15,925 bases of DNA from Dehalococcoidia bacterium (GCA_004377135.1 SOHS01000172.1:1-15925), one strand, 5' to 3'; shown: positions 7,696 to 14,303, counted from the first letter of the stretch. Numbers and translations: made by a program. The notes: generated by a model not told the origin, from the letters alone.

Positions 7696-7956
7696 ATGCC
7701 AATTTATGAGTATAAATCAAAAAACGGTGTTCACTGCAAGTTGTGTACGAATAAGTTCGAGGTGAGGCAAAGGATAAATGATGAACCGCTAACAAGATGC
7801 CCCGAATGCGGCGCCGAGATAAGGAGGCTCTTTTCTCGCCCATTCCTAGGCCGAAGAGAATCCTTTAGCCATGAAGGCGCCTTCAATTATATGGAGGACG
7901 AGGCTGACGAATTAGAACTGGAGGAAAACCTTGCCGAAGACGAAGTCTGGGAGTGA
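7696..7956 (+). CDS. FmdB-family putative zinc ribbon protein (acidic tail)
   Basis: Small protein of 86 residues with the FmdB/CxxC_CxxC_SSSS-family start MPIYEY and two CxxC pairs (Cys14/Cys17 and Cys35/Cys38) expected to bind one zinc. The first CxxC is shifted about six residues further in than usual by an insert (KSKNGVH). Residues after 60 form a strongly acidic tail (MEDEADELELEENLAEDEVWE-like composition). FmdB was first proposed as a regulator of formamidase/amidase genes, but the biochemical role of the family is not settled. The start at 7696 is supported by GGAGGTG at 7681-7687; the frame extends upstream to a TTG at 7666, which lacks such a site. It sits 45 bases after secA. A second member is encoded at 12855-13088. 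Confidence 0.8.
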   Translation: MPIYEYKSKNGVHCKLCTNKFEVRQRINDEPLTRCPECGAEIRRLFSRPFLGRRESFSHEGAFNYMEDEADELELEENLAEDEVWE

Positions 7957-8055
7957 GGGAATGGATAGGGGAAAAGGTTAGGGCATAGATAGCATTTGCT
8001 GTTTATCTTGGCACTGTTCGGCAGTTACCGATTGGTGCTAGAAAGGGAATTGGTT

Positions 8056-9723
8056 ATGCGTAATGAGAAACTGAGAGAGAGAAAGCAGATTCGTGATACC
8101 GATATGCCTACCGGTGTTGACTTGCTCCACGAAGCAACCTTAAACAAGGGGACAGCGTTTACCGAAGAGGAGCGGCAGGCGTTAGGACTCGAGGGACTTT
8201 TACCGCCATATGTCAATTCTCTGGAAACACAGGTTATACGGGTTATGGAAAATTTCCATAAAAAGCCAACGGATTTGGAAAAGTATATCTATCTTATGAG
8301 CCTCCTGGACCGAAATGAAACCTTGTTCTACCGGGTGGTTATGGACAAAACCGAGGAAATGATGCCTATTGTTTATACTCCCACAGTAGGCCGGGCGTGT
8401 CAGGAATATGGTCACATTTTTAGGAGACCCCGGGGCATCTTTATTTCGACCAAGGACAAGGGGCAAGTGATTGATGTCTTAAGGAATTGGCCAAGTAAGG
8501 ATGTGCGCATTATAGTGGTCACCGATGGTGAACGGATTCTGGGTCTGGGAGACCTGGGCGCCAATGGAATGGGCATTCCCGTGGGGAAACTTTGCCTCTA
8601 CACTGCCTGCGCTGGAGTTTGCCCTGGGCTATGTCTCCCGGTGACACTCGATGTGGGGACAAACAATGAGGAACTGCTAAACGATGTTCTCTACGTCGGC
8701 CTCAGACAGCGCCGCCTTAGTAGAGAACTCTATGACGACCTGGTCGAAGAATTTATCACGGCAGTGCAGGAACTCTACCCCCATGTTCTTATCCAGTTTG
8801 AAGACTTCGCCACTGGCAACGCACTTCGCCTGTTGAATAAATATCGGGACCGAGTTTGTACTTTTAATGACGACATACAGGGGACGGGAGTTGTAGGGCT
8901 AGCGGGCTTGTATTCAGCCATGCGAATTGTGGGGGGCAAGTTGAGGGATCAAAAAATTCTGTTCCTCGGTGCCGGTGAAGCTGGTATAGGAATTGGCAAT
9001 ATAATTAGCTCTGCGTTGGTTGCCGATGGGCTGTCTGAGCAAGAGGCAAGAAAGCGGTGCTGGTTTGTGGATTCCAAAGGCTTGGTGGTGAAAAGCCGTA
9101 GCGATCTGAAGGAATACAAGCTCCCTTACGCCCACGACTATGAACATATCGGAGATTTTCTTTCTGCTGTTAAGTCACTCAGACCTACGGTAATTATCGG
9201 AGCCTCGGGACAGCCCAAGGCATTTACCCAGTCGGTATTGGAAGCGATGGCCGTTTGCAATCAAAGGCCCATCATCTTTGCCATGTCTAACCCGACCTCG
9301 AAGGCTGAATGCACTGCCGAAGAGGCCTATACCTGGACGGAGGGGCGTGCTATTTTTGCCAGCGGCAGCCCTTTTGCTCCCGTCACGTTTAAGGGAAAAA
9401 CATATGTGCCGGGTCAAGCTAACAACGCCTATGCATTTCCAGGCATTGGACTGGGCATCATCGCCTGCGAGGCTATGTCTGTTACCGATGAAATGTTTTC
9501 TGTTGCTGCAAAGGCACTGGCGAATGCAGTTTCAGAAGACGATCTTGCACAGGGGCGTATTTATCCACCACTAACTAAGATCAAGGAGGTCTCCGCTGAT
9601 ATTGCTACCGCAGTGGCCGAGGTAGCCTATAACCAAGGTCTTGCAAGAAAACCGAAGCCCGATGATCTCTCAACATACATTAAGTCTCAAATGTACGAGC
9701 CGAATTACCGGCGTTACGTTTGA
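8056..9723 (+). CDS. maeA: NAD-type malic enzyme, large (SfcA/eukaryote-like) form
   Basis: Oxidative decarboxylation of malate to pyruvate and CO2 with reduction of NAD(P), linking the C4 and C3 pools. From ATG 8056 the protein has 555 residues, the size of the large family (E. coli MaeA about 565). Visible are the catalytic Tyr in MPIVYTPTVG (Tyr107), the catalytic Lys in GMGIPVGKL (Lys178), metal ligands Glu249/Asp250 (QFEDFATGNA) and Asp273 (FNDDIQGTG), the Rossmann motif GAGEAGIGIG (305-314), and GQANNAYAFPGIGLG. NAD rather than NADP use is inferred from the family. The frame continues upstream to TTG 7996, but AAAGGGA at 8042-8048 places the start at 8056. It is 99 bases after the FmdB gene, in which no good promoter was seen. 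Confidence 0.93.
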   Translation: MRNEKLRERKQIRDTDMPTGVDLLHEATLNKGTAFTEEERQALGLEGLLPPYVNSLETQVIRVMENFHKKPTDLEKYIYLMSLLDRNETLFYRVVMDKTEEMMPIVYTPTVGRACQEYGHIFRRPRGIFISTKDKGQVIDVLRNWPSKDVRIIVVTDGERILGLGDLGANGMGIPVGKLCLYTACAGVCPGLCLPVTLDVGTNNEELLNDVLYVGLRQRRLSRELYDDLVEEFITAVQELYPHVLIQFEDFATGNALRLLNKYRDRVCTFNDDIQGTGVVGLAGLYSAMRIVGGKLRDQKILFLGAGEAGIGIGNIISSALVADGLSEQEARKRCWFVDSKGLVVKSRSDLKEYKLPYAHDYEHIGDFLSAVKSLRPTVIIGASGQPKAFTQSVLEAMAVCNQRPIIFAMSNPTSKAECTAEEAYTWTEGRAIFASGSPFAPVTFKGKTYVPGQANNAYAFPGIGLGIIACEAMSVTDEMFSVAAKALANAVSEDDLAQGRIYPPLTKIKEVSADIATAVAEVAYNQGLARKPKPDDLSTYIKSQMYEPNYRRYV

Positions 9724-9789
9724 TTGGAGCCTGTTCAGGGACTCTTAAATATTGTCGGGAGAGCTATCTTTTTAGTGCAGTGCTATTGC

Positions 9790-9847
9790 CTTTCCCAGTT
9801 GCCTTGAAAGCCGATAATTCTTTGACAGGTATCCCAACAAGGGAAAG
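9790..9847. repeat. Inverted repeat in the maeA/mogA convergent gap
   Basis: CTTTCCC (9790-9796) pairs with GGGAAAG (9841-9847). Just inside, GTTG (9798-9801) pairs with CAAC (9835-9838). This makes an 11-bp interrupted stem around a loop of 33 bases. It lies between two converging genes, where a bidirectional terminator might be expected, but no T-run follows on either strand. It is the only structure I can see in the 157-base gap. Confidence 0.35.
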
Positions 9848-9880
9848 ACCGTTCTGCCGATATCTTCAGTTATCTTGGAT

Positions 9881-10378
9881 TTAAGTTTCGGCTGCGCCGC
9901 ACTCGCCTGCTTGGCCTTTAAGTGTCTCCACAGCATGGGGTAGAGCTGGTAATATCACTTCAAGACATTCGCGTACCGCCTTGGGGCTTCCCGGCAGGTT
10001 GATAATCAGGCATTTCCCGCGAGTGCCCACGACAGCTCGACTTAGCATAGCATGTGGAGTTTTCTTAAGGCTCTCAGCCCTCATCGCCTCGGCAAAACCA
10101 GGGACAATTCTATCCACCACGGCAAGAGTCGCCTCCGGAGTAACGTCTCTGGGAGCGAGCCCTGTCCCACCCGTGGTGATGAGCACATCTAAATCGTCTT
10201 CATCTACCCACTTAACCAGCTTTGCTACAATAAGCTCCTTTTCATCAGGAATGACGTCATAATTTACAATGCGTGCATCCATGCTGGGAATGATTTCGCG
10301 AATAACCTCTCCGCTTTTATCCTGACGCTCCCCACTTGCCCCTTTGTCACTGATGGTCAATACCCCTACGGTAAACAT
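9881..10378 (-). CDS. mog: Molybdopterin adenylyltransferase (MogA/MoaB family)
   Basis: Adenylates molybdopterin before MoeA inserts molybdate (or tungstate), a late step of molybdenum cofactor synthesis in the cytoplasm. The 165-residue protein is the normal single-domain size. It shows GVLTISDKGASGERQDKSG at the N-terminus, the core motif TTGGTGLAPRDVTPEAT (68-84) with the acidic residues of the active site, and INLPGSPKAVRE. MogA and MoaB-type members are hard to tell apart by sequence; the PRDVTPEA motif is consistent with MogA activity. It starts 9 bases after the stop of the MoeA-MobB fusion with an AGGT-type ribosome site, so it is the second gene of that operon. It converges with maeA. 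Confidence 0.9.
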   Translation of the reverse strand: MFTVGVLTISDKGASGERQDKSGEVIREIIPSMDARIVNYDVIPDEKELIVAKLVKWVDEDDLDVLITTGGTGLAPRDVTPEATLAVVDRIVPGFAEAMRAESLKKTPHAMLSRAVVGTRGKCLIINLPGSPKAVRECLEVILPALPHAVETLKGQAGECGAAET

Positions 10379-10387
10379 TTTCTTTAC

Positions 10388-12193
10388 CTAACCTTCTTCC
10401 CTCGTGGAGTAGAAAGGCACCGTTCTGGCTTTCAACACAAAATTCTTTGCTATGAAGTCAGCTACCGCCACTGCATCACCCCAGGAAAGCTGGGCTACAT
10501 CAATGTCCAATGACCCATCAGTAACGATGGCTGAAAGTTCCTCGGGTGAGCACAATAAGTCATCTCCGAGTTCTTTTCTGTGCACTTCGATTTTAGGGAT
10601 TTTGCTTTTCCTGAATCCTTCGACAAGGAGGAGGTCAAACTCAGGGCCAACGATGGGCACAATTTGCTCAATATTAAGGTCATGGTTTAAATTCTTAATA
10701 AAGGCAAGCTTGCCGGGCGAGCTAACAAATATGACATCGCTGCCCGCTTGACTAAACCTCCAGCTGTCTTTTCCAGGGTGGTCTATTTGCACCCTGTGAT
10801 GGCTGTGCTTTAAAGCAGCGATTCTATATCCTCTTCTTTTAAACTCTCCAATAAGCTGCTCCATAAGCATTGTTTTACCAGATTGCGATTTGCCCACAAT
10901 GGAAACAATCGGCAACATTTTTTCCTCTCCTTGTTCCTCTCCCCAGTCCAGCATCTGCACCTTGATTATGTCTCCGGCCTTAACCCCCTTGCTACTTTCG
11001 GGGATAACAGCCAAACCATTGGCCTTGGCTATGGATGTAAGAATTCCCGAGCCCTGGGGGCCGGTGACGGCGGCATAGTATTGCCCACCACGCTTGGTTA
11101 CCATCACTCTGGCGAACAGCCTGCGCCCATCGGTGTTCGCAATGTTATCCTCAATAATCGCTCGGATAGTCGGCTTGGCCAGAATTTCCTTCCCCATCAT
11201 TTTTAGTATGGCGGGACGGGCAAATTGCTCAAAGGTAATCATGGAACTGACGGGATTGCCCGGCAATCCCAAATGAGGCACCTTTTTCTTCCTCTTTCCC
11301 TCCATCCTCTTAATCATCCCAAAGGCAATAGGTTTCCCAGGCTTCATACAAACGGTCCAAAAGCCAATCTCCCCATGCTCTGCCAGAACATCTTTCACCA
11401 TATCATAGTCTCCTTTAGACACGCCACCGGAGGTAATGAGTATATCTGCGTCCAAACCCTCACCTATTTTCTCGGTTAGAGACTGAATTGAATCGCGCCC
11501 TATGCCCAGGATTTTGGGAATCCCACCATAGCGAGAGACTTCGGCGGCAATGGTATAGGTATTGCTATCGTGGATCTTACCGGGAGCTAATGGCTGGTCG
11601 ACACCGATAAGCTCATCCCCTGTAGCTAGAATAGCCACAATCGGCCGACGGATAACCAGCGCATTGGAGCGTCCCAGGGAAGCCAGTACGCCTATCTCTT
11701 GGGGACGAAGCACCCTTCCTTTTTCAAGAACTAAATTTCCTTTGGCAATATCCTCGCCTCTATTTCGGACGTTCAATCCCTTCTTGGCTTGGCGCAGTAT
11801 GCCGATTTGCGAAAGGTCACCACCGGATGATTTGCGGTTTACTTCATCGGTGTCCTCAAATCGAACCACGGCATCAGCACTTTCAGGCAATGGCGCGCCC
11901 GTCATGATACGAATAGCCGTACCTGGCTCGACTTCTTTTGTGGGCATGGACCCGGCAGCAACCTCTCCGACTACGGCTAAATATACCGGTGATAATTCAC
12001 CGGCCCCACGAGTATCTTTAGCTCGCAGGGCATAACCATCCATGGCGGAATTATCCAGTGGGGGAATATCTATAGTGGAATAGATATACTCAGCCAAGAC
12101 CTGCCCCAGGCAGTCCAGAATAGGCTTCCGCTGAGGCTCAAGAACCTCAACATAGCTCAAAATCTTCTCCAGGGCTTCTTCAACAGAGATCAT
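10388..12193 (-). CDS. moeA: MoeA-MobB fusion: molybdopterin molybdenumtransferase plus GTP-binding MobB domain
   Basis: MoeA inserts molybdate into adenylated molybdopterin; MobB is a P-loop GTPase linked to guanine-dinucleotide cofactor formation. One frame of 601 residues holds both. MoeA (about 1-418) shows NSAMDGYAL, TGAPLPESADAVVRFEDT, ILATGDEL, ILITSGGVSKGDYDMVKD, MKPGKPIAFG and LPGNPVSSM. MobB (426-601) starts MLPIVSIVGKSQSGKT (Walker A 434-441) and holds KHSHH and LLLVEGFRKSKIPKIEV. The linker is only GEEQGEEK, encoded by a 12-base tandem repeat that also forms a strong ribosome site before Met426. The N-terminal start is set at ATG 12193 by GGGAG eight bases upstream and by a TATAAT at 12220-12215. 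The longer frame to 12274 would begin upstream of that promoter. mog follows in the same operon. Confidence 0.92.
   Translation of the reverse strand: MISVEEALEKILSYVEVLEPQRKPILDCLGQVLAEYIYSTIDIPPLDNSAMDGYALRAKDTRGAGELSPVYLAVVGEVAAGSMPTKEVEPGTAIRIMTGAPLPESADAVVRFEDTDEVNRKSSGGDLSQIGILRQAKKGLNVRNRGEDIAKGNLVLEKGRVLRPQEIGVLASLGRSNALVIRRPIVAILATGDELIGVDQPLAPGKIHDSNTYTIAAEVSRYGGIPKILGIGRDSIQSLTEKIGEGLDADILITSGGVSKGDYDMVKDVLAEHGEIGFWTVCMKPGKPIAFGMIKRMEGKRKKKVPHLGLPGNPVSSMITFEQFARPAILKMMGKEILAKPTIRAIIEDNIANTDGRRLFARVMVTKRGGQYYAAVTGPQGSGILTSIAKANGLAVIPESSKGVKAGDIIKVQMLDWGEEQGEEKMLPIVSIVGKSQSGKTMLMEQLIGEFKRRGYRIAALKHSHHRVQIDHPGKDSWRFSQAGSDVIFVSSPGKLAFIKNLNHDLNIEQIVPIVGPEFDLLLVEGFRKSKIPKIEVHRKELGDDLLCSPEELSAIVTDGSLDIDVAQLSWGDAVAVADFIAKNFVLKARTVPFYSTREEG
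10919..10942 (-). repeat. 12-base tandem repeat forming an internal ribosome binding site at the MoeA/MobB junction
   Basis: On the minus strand GGAGAGGAACAA (10942-10931) is followed directly by GGAGAGGAAAAA (10930-10919), two copies with one mismatch. The next three bases are the ATG (10918-10916) that opens the MobB domain in frame. AGGAGAGG ends five bases before this ATG, a good Shine-Dalgarno arrangement, so a free MobB of 176 residues could be made as well as the fusion. Confidence 0.6.
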
Positions 12194-12214
12194 GCGGCAA
12201 ACTCCCAGTACTCC

Positions 12215-12243
12215 ATTATAGATTATCTTTGTCCTCGCACCAA
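12215..12243 (-). promoter_or_regulatory. Promoter of the moeA-mobB/mog operon
   Basis: On the minus strand TTGGTG (12243-12238) precedes a perfect TATAAT (12220-12215) by 17 bases. Transcription would begin near 12208, giving a leader of about 15 bases that still includes the GGGAG ribosome site (12206-12202). The -35 match is only 3/6. Confidence 0.55.
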
Positions 12244-12294
12244 CTCCCCTGCTATTTCTAACTATGCACGCCAATGCCTCAAGTTCAGCTTAAT

Positions 12295-12323
12295 TTGACA
12301 ATTAGCGACTTTAGCTCTATATT
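12295..12323 (+). promoter_or_regulatory. Promoter of the small Cys-rich protein operon
   Basis: Perfect -35 TTGACA (12295-12300), 17-base spacer, TATATT (12318-12323, 5/6). The predicted start is about 12330, followed at once by the ribosome site TAAGGAGGT (12333-12341) of the NifU-like gene. It is back to back with the moeA promoter, so the 12194-12345 gap is a divergent promoter region. Confidence 0.7.
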
Positions 12324-12345
12324 TTAACAAAGTAAGGAGGTAAGA

Positions 12346-12564
12346 ATGCGAGAAAAAGTGGAAGCAGCCCTGGAACAAGTAAGACCAGTATTGTTAGCTG
12401 ACGGAGGGGATGTCCAACTAATAGATGTCAAGGACGGAGTGGTGACATTAAAGTTGACCGGTGCCTGCGGTGGTTGCCCCATGGCAACTATGACCTTGAA
12501 GGGTGGAATTGAAAGGGTGCTCAAGGAACAGGTGCCTGAAGTTAAAGACGTAGTGGCCGTCTAG
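12346..12564 (+). CDS. NifU C-terminal domain (Nfu-type) Fe-S cluster scaffold protein
   Basis: Stand-alone Nfu domain of 72 residues, thought to hold a labile [4Fe-4S] cluster between two subunits and pass it to apo-proteins in the cytoplasm. It matches the family from RPVLLADGGDVQLIDV through the cluster-binding motif TGACGGCPMATMTLKGGIER, with Cys41 and Cys44 as ligands. Typical single-domain Nfu proteins are 70-90 residues, so it is complete. A near-perfect Shine-Dalgarno (TAAGGAGGT) five bases before ATG 12346 fixes the start. It is first of three small cysteine-rich genes, followed by an unknown zinc-type protein and an FmdB protein. The N-terminal IscU-like and [2Fe-2S] domains of full NifU are absent. 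Confidence 0.92.
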   Translation: MREKVEAALEQVRPVLLADGGDVQLIDVKDGVVTLKLTGACGGCPMATMTLKGGIERVLKEQVPEVKDVVAV

Positions 12565-12617
12565 CCTGCGGCAGCATTTCAAAAGGAGGACAAAAGCGAA
12601 TCGGGTTGGAGGCTTAA

Positions 12618-12851
12618 ATGACCCAGGGATACTTTGTCTGCCACTCTTGTGGTAAAACGGTAGAGCATACAGAAGAGGAGCGACCGTGCCAGGTACTCAA
12701 TGGTTGGCTCATGGTTTCACGATGGAAGGGTCCAGGAACAGTTGAGCATTATAATTTTTGCTCCTCGGTTTGCTTAAAAAGATGGACGGATACCCAGGTT
12801 CCTCAGGTCCCTGACGTATTCTTAAAGGCTTTCGACAAAGGAAAGGATTAA
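12618..12851 (+). CDS. Small putative zinc-binding protein of unknown function (CxxC ... FCSxxC)
   Basis: I do not recognise a named family. The 77-residue protein has a CHSC pair (Cys8, Cys11), a lone Cys24, and NFCSSVCLKRW (Cys48, Cys52). The last is a pattern seen in FCS/MYM-like treble-clef zinc fingers, often written FCSxxCLxxW. The middle (LNGWLMVSRWKGPGTVEHY) suggests a small beta-sheet core. A single structural zinc is the simplest reading (inference). The start at 12618 follows TTGGAGG by five bases. It lies 53 bases after the NifU-like gene and its stop is 3 bases before the start of the second FmdB gene, so the two are probably translated together. Real-gene evidence is the ribosome site, the operon spacing and the regular Cys pattern. 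Confidence 0.75.
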   Translation: MTQGYFVCHSCGKTVEHTEEERPCQVLNGWLMVSRWKGPGTVEHYNFCSSVCLKRWTDTQVPQVPDVFLKAFDKGKD

Positions 12852-12854
12852 AAA

Positions 12855-13088
12855 ATGCCCATCTATGAATATTTTTGCCCTGATTGTACCTTTAAGTTTG
12901 AATTGCTTCGCCAACAAAGCCAGGCAAACGAAAGTGCCTCTTGCCCCCGCTGTCACAATGGCGCCAAACGAGTATTTTCCTCTTGCGCCTCTTTTTCTAA
13001 GAGCAGTGAAGGGCCAGCTGCCCCGATTGGGGGAAGTTCCTCTTGTAGCGCATGCTCTGCCACAAGCTGTGGTACCTGCCAAATGTGA
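12855..13088 (+). CDS. FmdB-family putative zinc ribbon protein with Cys-rich tail
   Basis: A 77-residue protein with the classic FmdB start MPIYEYFCPDC and zinc-ribbon pairs Cys8/Cys11 and Cys30/Cys33. A small-residue linker (SKSSEGPAAPIGGSSS) follows, and then a tail with four more cysteines (64, 67, 72, 75) in CSACSATSCGTC. Many FmdB proteins end in a Ser/Gly/Cys-rich tail, so this member is nearer the family norm than the acidic-tailed paralogue at 7696-7956. The role of the family is unsettled; a second metal site in the tail is possible but inferred. The ATG at 12855 comes 3 bases after the previous stop, with AAAGGAAAGGA just upstream. It is last in the small-Cys-protein operon. Confidence 0.85.
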   Translation: MPIYEYFCPDCTFKFELLRQQSQANESASCPRCHNGAKRVFSSCASFSKSSEGPAAPIGGSSSCSACSATSCGTCQM

Positions 13089-13167
13089 CTCCTTCAGCGA
13101 GAAACTGCAAAGAGCCCAAATTATAGAGAACATTAAATGACCATTCTGTGAAAATAAATGCCAGGCA

Positions 13168-13239
13168 TATAATCACATTGGTGAACTGAACTGATTGGGA
13201 TAATATGCATTGAAATTAGGGGACGAAGTAGTTTACAAT
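13168..13239 (+). promoter_or_regulatory. Promoter region of hypA-hypB
   Basis: The better candidate is TTGAAA (13210-13215), 18 bases, TACAAT (13234-13239), each 5/6, starting near 13246. Further up, a perfect TATAAT (13168-13173) overlaps the end of a short palindrome ATGCCAGGCAT (13158-13168) but has no good -35. The 176-base gap 13089-13264 shows nothing else I can name; no terminator for the preceding operon was found. Confidence 0.5.
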
Positions 13240-13264
13240 GTGGTAGCTTTATTTGCTGCACCAA

Positions 13265-13606
13265 ATGCATGAACTTGGGGTCACTGAAAACATAGTTAAT
13301 ATTGCTTTAGCCAAAGCTGGTGAGGCTCAAGCCAGCAAGATCAGCCAAATTAACTTAGTAATTGGCGAGATGTCAGGATTTGCCCCTGATTGTATTCAGT
13401 TTTATTTCGATTCTCTAAGCAGAGATACCATCGCTCAAGGAGCAGTACTCCACTTTGAATTAGTGCCAGCTCAATTGCGTTGTCGGAATTGTTCCACGAT
13501 TTTCACCCCCCAAGATACTCTATGGTCTTGCCCTGAATGCCGGGGCCAGAGCGTAGAAATTTCCAAAGGACGAGAGCTCTATATGGAAAGCATGGAAGTA
13601 GAATGA
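13265..13606 (+). CDS. hypA: HypA, hydrogenase nickel incorporation protein
   Basis: Nickel metallochaperone that, with HypB, delivers Ni to the large subunit of [NiFe] hydrogenase in the cytoplasm. The 113-residue protein begins MHELGVTENIV; the N-terminal Met-His-Glu is the nickel-binding motif of the family. This fixes the start at ATG 13265 rather than the in-frame TTG at 13253. The zinc domain has two CxxC pairs (CRNC and CPEC) separated by STIFTPQDTLWS, as usual. The central region INLVIGEMSGFAPDCIQFYFDSLS also matches the family. No Shine-Dalgarno is visible before the start. Its stop overlaps the hypB start (ATGA at 13603-13606), so the pair is translationally coupled. The hydrogenase genes themselves are not in the window. 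Confidence 0.93.
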   Translation: MHELGVTENIVNIALAKAGEAQASKISQINLVIGEMSGFAPDCIQFYFDSLSRDTIAQGAVLHFELVPAQLRCRNCSTIFTPQDTLWSCPECRGQSVEISKGRELYMESMEVE

Positions 13607-14277
13607 AAAAAATAGAAGTAATTAAGAACATTTTGGAGGCTAATGAGACCATAGCTAACCGAAATCAACAGCTATTGGATAAACACAAGGTTTTTGCTAT
13701 TAACATTATGTCAGCTCCAGGTGCTGGCAAGACGAGTCTTATTCTACAAACTTTAGCCAGGCTGAAAAGCAGGCTGAATGCGGCTGTTATCGAAGGCGAC
13801 GTCGCTTCCACAGTAGATGCCGAGAAAGTGCAGAGCGAGGCAAAAGCAGTGGTTCAAATAAATACCCGAAATATGCCGGAAAGTTGTTCTTTGATGGCTG
13901 TCATGATTGAGTCGGCTCTAAATGACATGCCCCTGGATAACATAGACCTGATGTTGATCGAAAATGTAGGCAATCTCATTTGCCCCTCCGAGTTTGCCCT
14001 GGGAGAACACAAACGAGTAGTGATTTCCAGCCTGCCTGAAGGGGATGATAAGCCCATTAAATATCCCCTGATCTTTATCGATGCTGATGCTGTGATAATA
14101 AATAAGATGGACCTTCTTCCCCATGTTGATTTTGACATTGCTGCCTTTCGCCGTTCCATAGAAGGACTAAATCCGAAAGCCGAGATTTTTCAACTTTCCT
14201 GCAAGACCAGCGAGGGGATAGAAAAGTGGTGCTCCTGGGTATTAGAACAAGCAAAAACCAATGCCGCAAAGCGGTAG
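13603..14277 (+). CDS. hypB: HypB, hydrogenase nickel incorporation GTPase, variant metal site
   Basis: SIMIBI-class GTPase that drives nickel transfer with HypA. The 224-residue protein shows the P-loop SAPGAGKTS (37-45), EGDVASTVDAEKV (64-76), IENVGNLICP (119-128) and the guanine motif NKMD (167-170). There is no N-terminal CxxCGC nickel site and no His-rich stretch, as in many HypB. The GTPase-domain metal site normally has the Cys-His of a GCHLD-type segment plus a Cys in NLxCP (E. coli Cys166, His167, Cys198). Here the cysteines are kept (Cys95, Cys127), but the His is Ser96 and the surroundings read NMPESCSLMA. GGAAG upstream and the overlap with hypA support ATG 13603; the longer frame to 13537 runs inside hypA. 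Confidence 0.93.
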   Translation: MKKIEVIKNILEANETIANRNQQLLDKHKVFAINIMSAPGAGKTSLILQTLARLKSRLNAAVIEGDVASTVDAEKVQSEAKAVVQINTRNMPESCSLMAVMIESALNDMPLDNIDLMLIENVGNLICPSEFALGEHKRVVISSLPEGDDKPIKYPLIFIDADAVIINKMDLLPHVDFDIAAFRRSIEGLNPKAEIFQLSCKTSEGIEKWCSWVLEQAKTNAAKR

Positions 14278-14303
14278 AAGTTTCACATGCCTGGTAAACC
14301 TTA

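Noticed and set aside
7996..8055. Hydrophobic N-terminal extension of the malic enzyme (LLFILALFGSYRLVLERELV) resembling a signal or anchor segment
   Set aside because: It arises only by starting at a TTG with no ribosome site. ATG 8056 has AAAGGGA at good spacing, and large malic enzymes are cytoplasmic without such an extension.
9822..9827. TTGACA as a -35 element in the maeA/mogA gap
   Set aside because: No -10-like hexamer at 16-18 bases and no plus-strand gene downstream of it.
11562..12035. 157-codon open frame antisense to moeA
   Set aside because: No family resemblance, low-complexity Ser/Pro/Arg composition, and complete overlap with a well-supported MoeA domain; a frame shadow.
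12194..12274. 27-residue N-terminal extension of MoeA
   Set aside because: The region holds the predicted promoter (TATAAT 12220-12215) and the ribosome site, and MoeA proteins normally begin near MISVEEALEKIL.
13537..13602. 22-residue N-terminal extension of HypB
   Set aside because: It is the out-of-frame reading of the hypA zinc domain. ATG 13603 overlaps the hypA stop and starts the conserved HypB sequence.
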